Assembly (NCBI RefSeq): GCF_010993745.1
Contig: NZ_WOTN01000001.1
Coordinates: 251,235-315,234, forward strand
Length of the DNA stretch: 64,000 nucleotides
Direction: 5' to 3'
Origin: Fodinicola acaciae
GTDB lineage: Bacteria > Actinomycetota > Actinomycetes > Mycobacteriales > HKI-0501
Shown: piece after piece, positions 8,721 through 17,532 of the stretch
Numbering within the stretch: the stretch's first letter is position 1
Layout: every line of letters begins with the position of its first letter
Program-made: the position numbers and the translations under genes
Notes under the pieces: generated by a model
Databases searched by the model: none
Seen by the model: only the letters and a program-made list of their open reading frames with translations
What the model was told of the DNA's origin: nothing

Positions 8721-9628
8721 TCAATTTCCGCTTTCACATCGTGTCCGTGCTGTCGGTCATGCTCGCGGTCGCGGCCGGCCTGCTGGTCGGCGGCTTCGCG
8801 CTGAGCGGCAGCGGCGGCGCGCAGGGGAGCAACCTGCGGCAGAGCAACACCAGCCTGCGGTCCCAGGTCGACGACCTGCAGCGGCAGGCCCGCAGCCGGG
8901 ACAGTTTCGTGCGGCAGGTCGCGCCGTCGCTGCTGGCCAACAAGCTGGCCAACCGCAGCGTGCTGGTGGTGAGCGCGCCAGGAGTCTCCACGTCGGCGCG
9001 CGAAGGCATCGAGAAGATGCTCGCCGCGGCCGGTGCCCAGGTCAGCGGCGAGCTGGCGTTCACCGACGCGTTCTTCGACCCGACCCGCAACAACGACGAG
9101 ATCGACCTGGCGCAGCGGCTGCTGCCGCTGACCGTACGCGGACTGCCCAACAACTCCAACGGCGTCGAGACCGCGTCCGCGCTGATCGCGCGAGTTTTCG
9201 CCGATGGCAAGGAGAAAGTCGACGACGCCAGCCGGACGGCCATCCTCGCTGGCTTCGGCCAGCTCAAGATGGTGACCGCCGCCGACCCGACCGCGGTCAA
9301 ACCGGGCCAGGCGGTGGTGATCGTCACCGGCGAGCCGTACGCCGACCAGGACGCCGGCAAGAAAAACGCGGCGATGCTGACCATGGCGAGGCAGTTCCGC
9401 GCGTCCTTCGGCGCCGCGGTGCTGGCCGGCACGACCGCCAGCGGCGACGGCAACGTGCTCGCGGCCGTACGCGCCGACAAGGCTCTGGCCGCCACGCTGT
9501 CCACTGTGGACGGCGTCGAGAGCGCCGACAGCCAGGTCGCGACCGCGCTGGCGGTGGCCCAGCAGTTCGGCGGCAAGGCCGGTCACTACGGCACGGCCAA
9601 GGGAGCGACGGCGCCGCTGCCGGCGTGA
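8717..9628 (+). CDS. SteB/MctB-type (copper transporter family) membrane protein
   Basis: A 303-residue protein with one N-terminal membrane segment (IVSVLSVMLAVAAGLLVGGFAL), a short coiled coil (LRQSNTSLRSQVDDLQRQ) and a large extracytoplasmic domain. The family is annotated as 'copper transporter' from mycobacterial MctB, a porin-like copper-export factor, but the copy next to steA is called SteB and acts with SteA in cell division. The GTG at 8717 overlaps the steA stop, which favours the SteB role. I cannot separate the two functions from sequence. Confidence 0.8.
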   Translation: MINFRFHIVSVLSVMLAVAAGLLVGGFALSGSGGAQGSNLRQSNTSLRSQVDDLQRQARSRDSFVRQVAPSLLANKLANRSVLVVSAPGVSTSAREGIEKMLAAAGAQVSGELAFTDAFFDPTRNNDEIDLAQRLLPLTVRGLPNNSNGVETASALIARVFADGKEKVDDASRTAILAGFGQLKMVTAADPTAVKPGQAVVIVTGEPYADQDAGKKNAAMLTMARQFRASFGAAVLAGTTASGDGNVLAAVRADKALAATLSTVDGVESADSQVATALAVAQQFGGKAGHYGTAKGATAPLPA

Positions 9629-9762
9629 AAATCGTGACGACAAATGCGACACGCGGGTGGCGCCGCGCACGCTGACGAGCATCGAGGGGGCCGCGGATGT
9701 TACGGTGAACTCCCGTGGACGTGCGGGTCAAGGGGCCCGCCCTCGATCACGGGGAGCCTCAC

Positions 9763-11529
<1,767 letters not shown>

Positions 11530-11530
11530 C

Positions 11531-12133
11531 GTGCCGGACGTTTTCGCGGTCACGTCGAGCACGGAGCAGTTTCGCAGTCCGATCATGCGGATCGTCAGCG
11601 ACGACGTGGTGATGCCCGGCGGGCAGACCAGCCGCCGCGACTACATGGTGCACATCGGCGCGGTCGGCGTCGCCGCGCTCGACGATGAAGGCCGGATCGT
11701 GCTGGTGCGGCAATATCGCCACCCGGTCCGCCAGGAACTGTGGGAGCTGCCGGCCGGCCTGCTCGACGTCCACGGCGAGGCCGGCCACGCCACGGCCGCC
11801 CGCGAGCTGGCCGAGGAGGCGGACCTGAAGGCCGGCCGGTGGGACGTGCTGACCGACCTGCTCACCACGCCCGGCTGCAGCGACGAGGCGATCCGGATCT
11901 ACCTCGCGCGCGACCTCTCTCCGACCGACGAGACGTTTGACCGCGTGGGCGAGGAAGCGCTGATGAGCGTGCGGCGCGTACCACTGGACGAGGCCGTCTC
12001 GTGGGTCTTCGCCGGCCAGATCCGCAACGCCGCCGCCTGCGTCGGCGTGCTGGCGGCCGCTCGCGCGCGCGACAACGGCTTCACCGGCCTGCGGCCAGCC
12101 ACCGCGGACTGGACTGACCGACCCGGCCACTGA
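11531..12133 (+). CDS. NUDIX hydrolase, ADP-ribose pyrophosphatase type
   Basis: A 200-residue hydrolase of nucleoside-diphosphate-X compounds, probably ADP-ribose. The Nudix box is GLLDVHGEAGHATAARELAEEA (residues about 77-98), with the metal-binding REL.EEA core. Just before it, VRQYRHPVRQELWELPAG is typical of the ADP-ribose pyrophosphatase group. It starts with GTG 1 bp after pyrG, an arrangement common in actinobacteria. Its last 53 bp overlap the 3' end of hicB on the other strand. Confidence 0.9.
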   Translation: MPDVFAVTSSTEQFRSPIMRIVSDDVVMPGGQTSRRDYMVHIGAVGVAALDDEGRIVLVRQYRHPVRQELWELPAGLLDVHGEAGHATAARELAEEADLKAGRWDVLTDLLTTPGCSDEAIRIYLARDLSPTDETFDRVGEEALMSVRRVPLDEAVSWVFAGQIRNAAACVGVLAAARARDNGFTGLRPATADWTDRPGH

Positions 12134-12392
12134 GCCGATCGGTGAGCCGACCGGGTCTCGACGTCAGGCTGCGATGGTGGAAGGTCGTCGCGGCGACGGT
12201 GGCCGGATGCGGAATCGGCTCACCATCCTCGCGCATGCCGGCGAGGTGGATCTCGATCGCCTCGTACATCAACTCCAGGCACTCCTCCTGAGTCTCGGCA
12301 GCCGCGACGCAGCCAGGAAGATCGGGGCACCAAGCGCCAAAGCTGCCGGTCTCGCCGCGATCGACGATGATCGCGAACGTAGAGCTCACCAC
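12081..12392 (-). CDS. hicB: HicB family antitoxin
   Basis: About 103 residues. The partial RNase-H-like HicB fold is visible as FAIIVDRGETGSFGAWCPDLPGCVAAAETQEECLELMYEAIEIHL. HicB neutralises HicA and usually represses the operon. The first GTG (12392) shares its G with the hicA TAG stop; a second GTG at 12389 has AGGAGG 5 bp upstream and may be the true start. The last 30 or so residues (after IPHPATVAATTF) look unrelated to the family and are read through the antisense strand of the NUDIX gene, so an original stop may have been lost. Confidence 0.82.
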   Translation of the reverse strand: MVSSTFAIIVDRGETGSFGAWCPDLPGCVAAAETQEECLELMYEAIEIHLAGMREDGEPIPHPATVAATTFHHRSLTSRPGRLTDRLSGRVGQSSPRWLAAGR

Positions 12393-12583
12393 TACCTCCT
12401 GCGGAGTCCTGCCTGCCTAGGGATGCTGCGCTCGGTCCCCACCGACAAGTCCGTACTCGGCTTGCCGGCAATGGTGACTCGGCCTGGCTTCACTGGATGC
12501 TTGTAGTGCCGATGGCTGCCGGTCACACCGATCAGAACCCAACCGTCGGCCTCGACGCGCCTGATCGTCTCACGGACTGTCGT
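12392..12583 (-). CDS. hicA: HicA family mRNA interferase toxin with apparent ACG start
   Basis: A 63-residue double-stranded-RNA-binding-fold RNase: TVRETIRRVEADGW near the N terminus, GSHRHYKHP with the catalytic His near position 24, then KPGRVTIAGKPSTDL and a normal end at QAGLRRR. No ATG, GTG or TTG exists in this frame between the nearest upstream stop and the conserved start. An ACG at 12583 sits exactly where the family begins, with AGGAGG 10 bp upstream, so an ATG appears to have become ACG. The gene may use ACG weakly or be silenced. It is immediately upstream of, and overlaps, hicB. Confidence 0.75.
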   Translation of the reverse strand, partial: TTVRETIRRVEADGWVLIGVTGSHRHYKHPVKPGRVTIAGKPSTDLSVGTERSIPRQAGLRRR

Positions 12584-12625
12584 TGGCCTGGCACCTCCTG
12601 CCGTGCGTGGAGGCGAAATCCCGGT

Positions 12626-12639
12626 CGAACGTATGTTCT
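12626..12639. promoter_or_regulatory. LexA-like SOS box upstream of hicA
   Basis: CGAACGTATGTTCT contains a perfect GAAC-N4-GTTC inverted repeat, the core of the actinobacterial LexA site. It lies 43 bp upstream of the hicA ACG and about 90 bp upstream of the divergent LysR-type gene. Which promoter it serves is inferred from distance only. Confidence 0.5.
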
Positions 12640-12728
12640 ATCCATGTCCGAACGCTAGGGATGGGGACTGACAGAAATGCGCTGGTCGTGTTTGCGCGGC
12701 GTTCACCGGGGTGGTGTGGGGTGGGGGA

Positions 12729-13598
12729 ATGGCGGTGGAGTTTCGGCATCTCGAGGCGTTTCTGGCGATCGCCGACGAGCTGCACTTCGGCAGGGCGGCG
12801 GCGCGGCTGCGGGTCGCGCAGTCGTCGTTGAGTGAGCAGCTCAGCAAGCTGGAGCGCGCGGTCGGCGTACGGCTGGTGGAGCGCACGTCCCATCGCGTGG
12901 CGCTGTCCGAAGCCGGCGAGGCGTTTCGCGGGGAGGCGATGCGGCTGCTGGCGGCTCGCGCCCGCGCCGTCGAGGTGGCGCGGGCGGCGGCGGCCGGCGA
13001 TGCCGGACATCTGCGGATCGGCTTCAACTACCCGGCCGGCCAGCGCGTACTCATGCCGGCGATGGCACGCCTGCACGAGCGCTGGCCACGGATCCGGACG
13101 ACGTTGCGCGAGGGGCGTACCGGACCGCAGCTGTCGGACCTGACCAGCGGCCGGTTGGATCTGGCGTTCGTGTACGGTCGGCCGACCGTGCCGGGCGTGT
13201 GCCATGAGCACGTGCTGACCGTGCCGGTGGTGGCACTGGTGGGGGAGCGGCATCCGCTGGCCGGCCGCGAGGAGATCCGCTGCGCCGAGCTGGCCGCCCA
13301 TCGTTGCGTGATCTTCCGGCGTGAGCAGAGCCCGGCGATGTACGACGCGATCGTTGCGGCCGGCGTCGAGCTGAGTCCGCTGGACCGGGTCGACGATCCG
13401 GCCGCGACCGAGATCGTGGTCGCCACCGAGATGTTGGTGGCGTTTGCCTCTGCCGTACGCGCCGAGACCGGTGTTGGCGGCAACCTGACCGCGGTCCAGC
13501 TCACCGATCCGGTGCCGACCCTGGATGTTTACGCGGTGTGGCGGGAAAACTCCGATCGCGCCGTCCGGCTTTTCCTGGACTGCGTACGCGATCGATAG
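12729..13598 (+). CDS. LysR family transcriptional regulator
   Basis: An activator/repressor of about 289 residues. The N-terminal winged helix is FRHLEAFLAIADELHFGRAAARLRVAQSSLSEQLSKLE (residues 4-41), followed by a linker helix and a periplasmic-binding-protein-like effector domain. The ATG at 12729 follows GGGGGA closely; a GTG at 12711 is in frame. LysR genes usually control a divergent or adjacent gene. The neighbours are hicAB on one side and a metallo-hydrolase 64 bp downstream on the same strand, which is the likelier partner. Confidence 0.88.
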   Translation: MAVEFRHLEAFLAIADELHFGRAAARLRVAQSSLSEQLSKLERAVGVRLVERTSHRVALSEAGEAFRGEAMRLLAARARAVEVARAAAAGDAGHLRIGFNYPAGQRVLMPAMARLHERWPRIRTTLREGRTGPQLSDLTSGRLDLAFVYGRPTVPGVCHEHVLTVPVVALVGERHPLAGREEIRCAELAAHRCVIFRREQSPAMYDAIVAAGVELSPLDRVDDPAATEIVVATEMLVAFASAVRAETGVGGNLTAVQLTDPVPTLDVYAVWRENSDRAVRLFLDCVRDR

Positions 13599-13662
13599 GA
13601 CCGATCGCGCGATCGCATTTTGACCGTTGCCGGCCGACGTGCCGCCAGGGCATCGTGGTGGC

Positions 13663-14490
13663 ATGCGACTGGAGGTCCTGGGATGTCGCGCCGGAATGCC
13701 GGCCGACGGCCAACCGAGCTCGGGTTATCTCCTCCATACGGCGCACAACCGGATCCTGCTGGACTGCGGTCCGGGCATCGCGACGGCATTGTCGGCCGCT
13801 GGTGACGTCGGTGATCTAACCGCGATTTTCGTCAGTCATGTTCACCTCGACCACTGCTACGACCTGTTGCCGCTAGCCAAAACCCTGCTGGCGCGGCAGC
13901 TGCCGTATCCGCCGAAGAAGGCACCACCTCCGGTCCTGGACAAGGTGCCGGTCTTCGTGCCGGCCGGCGCGACCGCCATTTTCCGCGGCCTTGCGGAGCT
14001 TTTTCCGATCCAGACCATGCCGGATCTCAACCGGGCTTTCGAGTTGGCCTTCGACCTGCGCGAGTACGAGCCGGGGTCGACGGTCACCGTCGGCGACTGC
14101 GGGCTGGAGTTCCACGAGCTGCGGCACGCCGCTGCTGACTGTGGTGTCCGCATCGACGACCGTACACATGCCGTCGCGTACACCGGAGACACCGGCGTGA
14201 CCGACGGACTGGTGCGGCTGGCCGAAAACGTCGACCTGTTTCTGAGCGAGGCCAGCCTGGAAAGCACCGACGACGGTCCGCACGGACACCTGTCCGCGGC
14301 TGACGCGGCGCGTGCCGCGCGAGAGGCCGGCGCGCGCTTGCTTGTCCTCACTCACTTTCCGACCGCCGACCCGGCCTGGCTGGCCGCTCGCCGCGCCGAG
14401 GCCGTGGAGATCTTCGGTGACTCGGTGGAGCTGGCCGCACCAACCCGGGAGTTCACCGTCACCGGCCCGCACTCCACCTCGCTGGTCTAA
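13663..14490 (+). CDS. MBL-fold metallo-hydrolase
   Basis: A 275-residue protein with the metallo-beta-lactamase fold. The zinc motif HVHLDHCYDL (HxHxDH) is near residue 60; further ligands are in YTGDTGVTDGL and the C-terminal LTHFP. The pattern is of the RNase Z/phosphodiesterase-like branch (Lactamase_B_2), which includes cyclic-nucleotide phosphodiesterases and phosphonate enzymes, so no substrate is assigned. The ATG at 13663 (RLEVLGCRAGMPADGQPSSGY) is the family-typical start. Its stop overlaps the stop of the convergent secreted-protein gene. Confidence 0.83.
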   Translation: MRLEVLGCRAGMPADGQPSSGYLLHTAHNRILLDCGPGIATALSAAGDVGDLTAIFVSHVHLDHCYDLLPLAKTLLARQLPYPPKKAPPPVLDKVPVFVPAGATAIFRGLAELFPIQTMPDLNRAFELAFDLREYEPGSTVTVGDCGLEFHELRHAAADCGVRIDDRTHAVAYTGDTGVTDGLVRLAENVDLFLSEASLESTDDGPHGHLSAADAARAAREAGARLLVLTHFPTADPAWLAARRAEAVEIFGDSVELAAPTREFTVTGPHSTSLV

Positions 14491-15473
14491 CTCGGGACGG
14501 CGAACAAATGCGTCATCGTCGAGTTGTGCACCGGCACTCCTGGGCCGGGTGAACCCGTTACGTCGGTCAGACCGTCCGCCTCTCCCTGGATGGCACCGAC
14601 ATAATCCGAGACGTAGACGGCCTGGACGTACGCATAGAGACGATCGCAGCCCGGAGCGAGGGTGATCGTCGTGTAGAGAGGCACGGTTTTGTGGTGTGTC
14701 TGCCGGGAAACGGCGACCTCGGTGGTGGCGGGTGGCGCGGAGGCGCACACGGTGTTTCCATTCATCTGCTTGGCGATCAACGTGAAGCGGGCTGTGGATA
14801 TCGAGCCTGAGGACGGGCATGCGGTCGGATAACAGGACATGTACTGGACATCCGCGATGACCGCGACCTTGGAATGGCCCGATCCCATGGTCCGGTCCAC
14901 AAGCAGCGTATTGACCGTCTTGTCGACCACGATGTTGCCTACAGGCAGCGATACCTGCAGCGGCGCCCCGGCCGCGTCCGGTGCCACGTCCAAGGACGCG
15001 AACCGCAGGGTTCCGCTCACGGTGAACGAGGACGTGTTGTTGGACAGCGAACTGGTCCGTACGGACAGCCGGCAGGTCAGCGTGCCGGACGAGGTCGCCT
15101 TCAGCAGAAAACGGTTGACGATCGTGATGGTGGCGCGGCCAGGCTGCGCACTGCTCGCCGGGTCGAGGTTTTCACCGAGAACGACGTTTTTCTCTCCCGC
15201 ACCGGAGCAGCGGATCTCGTTGTCGACCAGATTGACATCGGCCGACTGAGACGCGGTCAGCGACGAGTAGACGTAAGCGATCTTTCCGGCCGGCAGGTTC
15301 GCCGTTATGACGCCGAGTTGTTGGATCTTCTGCATTTTCTGTGAAGCGGGTGGCACACCGGTGATCGACACAGGTCCGAAGTCTCCGGAAGCGGCCGCCG
15401 CGGGAGCGGAGAATCCGGTCAGCGACGCGGCGGCGATCATGGCAGCCACGGCCAGTTTTCTCGCGCCATTCAT
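14487..15473 (-). CDS. Secreted protein of unknown function
   Basis: A 328-residue exported protein. The signal peptide is clear: NGARKLAVAAMIAAASLTGFSAPAAAASG with an AXA-type cleavage site near residue 28. The mature part is rich in Ser, Thr, Val and Ala and predicted beta, with two Cys pairs (IRCSG...LTCRL and MSCYPTACPSSG). I recognise no domain. It follows the three ricin-like genes on the same strand (29 bp after the nearest) and may be expressed with them. Its stop overlaps that of the convergent MBL hydrolase. Confidence 0.7.
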   Translation of the reverse strand: MNGARKLAVAAMIAAASLTGFSAPAAAASGDFGPVSITGVPPASQKMQKIQQLGVITANLPAGKIAYVYSSLTASQSADVNLVDNEIRCSGAGEKNVVLGENLDPASSAQPGRATITIVNRFLLKATSSGTLTCRLSVRTSSLSNNTSSFTVSGTLRFASLDVAPDAAGAPLQVSLPVGNIVVDKTVNTLLVDRTMGSGHSKVAVIADVQYMSCYPTACPSSGSISTARFTLIAKQMNGNTVCASAPPATTEVAVSRQTHHKTVPLYTTITLAPGCDRLYAYVQAVYVSDYVGAIQGEADGLTDVTGSPGPGVPVHNSTMTHLFAVPS

Positions 15474-15502
15474 GTCGAACCGCCTCCCTGTCAGGAGCTG
15501 GA

Positions 15503-16030
15503 TCAGGCTGCTACGAAAATCCAGCGAGAAGCCGTGTTCCCGCAGGTCCTCGGCACGACGTACTCACCAGCGCCGCCAAAGGAATGCATGCAGAACTGCA
15601 TTGCCTGGTTCTTCACCCATTTCTTCTCGGTGGAGTCGACCAGCCACCGCTGGTACGGCACGGACCCCGGGTAGTAGTCCGGGCCGAAGCAGGCCCAGGT
15701 GAAGATCTCCACGTTGTCCGTGTCGAGGCAATACCCGGTGCCTCCCTGGGTCTGGAACTGGCCGCCGACGATACGCCATCTCTGTGAGCCGGCGTTGACG
15801 CAGTTGGCCGTGTAGACGGAGTTGTAATAGGCGGTCAACTGGTCGGAGGTGAGGCAGCGGCCGCTGTTCGCGTTCTTGACGTAGAAGATCGACGTGGCGG
15901 TCGTTGCCGCCGGCTGTGCTCCGGCGACCGTTGTCGCACCCGCCGGTGCGGCGGTGACCAGCATCGCCGCCGCGAGCATGAGGGTCGCACCCGCTGCGGC
16001 GAGCCGCCGGTTTCCTTTCAGACCATTCAT
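15503..16030 (-). CDS. Secreted ricin-B-like protein, paralogue 1 of 3
   Basis: A 175-residue secreted protein. After a signal peptide (LAAAGATLMLAAAMLVTAAPAGA) the mature part carries the sequence of a ricin-B-type beta-trefoil lectin unit: SIFYVKNANSGRCLT, SQRWRIVGGQFQTQ, YQRWLVDSTEKKW and ASRWIFVAA, where the repeated Q/S-R-W triplets resemble the QxW motif. Such domains bind sugars or act as exported inhibitors; the role here is unknown. Six cysteines probably form disulfides. It is the last and most divergent member of a tandem triplicate. Confidence 0.72.
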   Translation of the reverse strand: MNGLKGNRRLAAAGATLMLAAAMLVTAAPAGATTVAGAQPAATTATSIFYVKNANSGRCLTSDQLTAYYNSVYTANCVNAGSQRWRIVGGQFQTQGGTGYCLDTDNVEIFTWACFGPDYYPGSVPYQRWLVDSTEKKWVKNQAMQFCMHSFGGAGEYVVPRTCGNTASRWIFVAA

Positions 16031-16102
16031 CTTCGACCTGACTTCGTGTCGTTGTTGGTCGGCGGCGGCGGCCTTGTCGGCCGGCCCACCGCCTCGGCTG
16101 GA

Positions 16103-16633
16103 TCAGGCCGCGACGAAGATCCAGCGGGAGGCGTCACTCCCGCACGTCCGCGAGGTGACGTACTCCATCGCGGCACCGCTGGAATTCAGGCAGAATCCAA
16201 GTGCCTGGTTTTTCACCCATTTCTTTTCGGTGGAGTCGACCAGCCACCGCTGCGTCGGTTCGAGTTCGAGGTAGTAGTCGGGGCCGAAGCAGGGCCCGGT
16301 GCGGATGGTCAGATCGAGGGTGCCGCCCAAGCAGTACCGGGTGCTTCCTTGGGTCTGGAACTGACCGCCGACGATGCGCCATCTTTGTGAGGCCGCGTTG
16401 ACGCAGTCGTTGGTGAAGACGGAGTTGTACTGGTTGATCAACTGGTTGGTGGTGAGGCAGCGTCCAGTGTTCGCGTTCTTGACGTAGTAGATCGACGTGG
16501 CCGAGGTTGCCGCCGGCTGTGCTCCGGTGACGGTTGCCGCATCCGCTGGTGCGGCGGTGGCCAGCATTGCTCCGGCGACCGCGACAGCGGCACCCGCTCC
16601 GGCGAGTCGCCGGATTCTTTCCACAGCGTTCAT
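16103..16633 (-). CDS. Secreted ricin-B-like protein, paralogue 2 of 3
   Basis: A 176-residue protein with signal peptide (LAGAGAAVAVAGAMLATAAPADA) and the same beta-trefoil-like body as its neighbours: SIYYVKNANTGRCLT, SQRWRIVGGQFQTQ, TQRWLVDSTEKKWVKNQ and ASRWIFVAA. It is very close to paralogue 3 in both coding and flanking sequence, including a shared string near the 3' end (ggcccaccgcctcggctggatcagg), so the copies arose by recent tandem duplication. It is separated from its neighbours by about 70 bp on either side. Confidence 0.72.
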   Translation of the reverse strand: MNAVERIRRLAGAGAAVAVAGAMLATAAPADAATVTGAQPAATSATSIYYVKNANTGRCLTTNQLINQYNSVFTNDCVNAASQRWRIVGGQFQTQGSTRYCLGGTLDLTIRTGPCFGPDYYLELEPTQRWLVDSTEKKWVKNQALGFCLNSSGAAMEYVTSRTCGSDASRWIFVAA

Positions 16634-16704
16634 GGTTGACCTGGTTTCGTGTCGTTGTCGAATGGCGGCGGGTTCTCGTCGGTCGGCCCACCGCCTCGGC
16701 TGGA

Positions 16705-17235
16705 TCAGGCCGCGGCGAAAATCCAGCGGGAGGCGTCACTCCCGCACGTTCGCGCGATAACGTACTCGACCGCACCACCGCCGGAATGCACGCAGAACCC
16801 AAGCTGTTGGTTCTTTATCCATTTCTTTTCGGTGGCATCGACCAGCCACCGCTGGAACGGGACGAGGTCGGGATAGTAGGAGCGGCCGAAGCAAGGCTCG
16901 GTGTAGATGCTGGAGTCGTCGCCGGCGCTCAAGCAGTACTGGGTGATTCCCTGGCTCTGGAACTGGCCGCCGACGATGCGCCACCTTTGCGAGGCCGCGC
17001 CGACACAGTCGTTGGTGAAGACGGAGTCGAACTGATTGACCAACTGGTTGGCGGTGAGGCAGCGTCCGGTATTCGCGTTCTTGACGTAGTAGATCGACGT
17101 GGCCGAGGCCGCTGCCGGCTGTGCTCCGGTCGCGGTCGCCGCACCCGCTGGTGCGGCGATCACCAGCATCGCTCCGGCGATCGCGACAGCCGCACCCGCT
17201 GCGGCGAGCCGACGCAATGCACTCCTGAATGGCAT
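16705..17235 (-). CDS. Secreted ricin-B-like protein, paralogue 3 of 3
   Basis: A 176-residue protein with signal peptide (LAAAGAAVAIAGAMLVIAAPAGA) and the trefoil-like body SIYYVKNANTGRCLT, SQRWRIVGGQFQSQ, FQRWLVDATEKKWIKNQ and ASRWIFAAA. It is first in transcription order of the triplicate. Upstream it diverges across 297 bp from an AfsR-type regulator that may control the group. The gap contains a short inverted repeat GCACC-N7-GGTGC (near 17309-17325) but no clear promoter. Confidence 0.72.
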   Translation of the reverse strand: MPFRSALRRLAAAGAAVAIAGAMLVIAAPAGAATATGAQPAAASATSIYYVKNANTGRCLTANQLVNQFDSVFTNDCVGAASQRWRIVGGQFQSQGITQYCLSAGDDSSIYTEPCFGRSYYPDLVPFQRWLVDATEKKWIKNQQLGFCVHSGGGAVEYVIARTCGSDASRWIFAAA

Positions 17236-17532
17236 GGATTGATCCCCTCCAGTGACGAAATCATCGGGGGTTGCCGTGGCCGGGAGGCAATTTATCGGGC
17301 CGTCCTACACCGCACCTACAAGTGGTGCTACGCGCGCGTTTGCGCCAATTGCCGGATCATCGTACGGGGATACTGAGATCCGGGAAATACTGCTAAAGTC
17401 TCGTCCCGGGCGGGTGACTCGGCGCTGTGTGAAGGCGCGAGAGCTGGAGCCGAAGGGGCCACCTCCCGTGATTTTTGTGTTTTCGGCCGGCCGGGCTTTG
17501 ACCGATGACGGTCGTACGGACACGGCAGCTCC

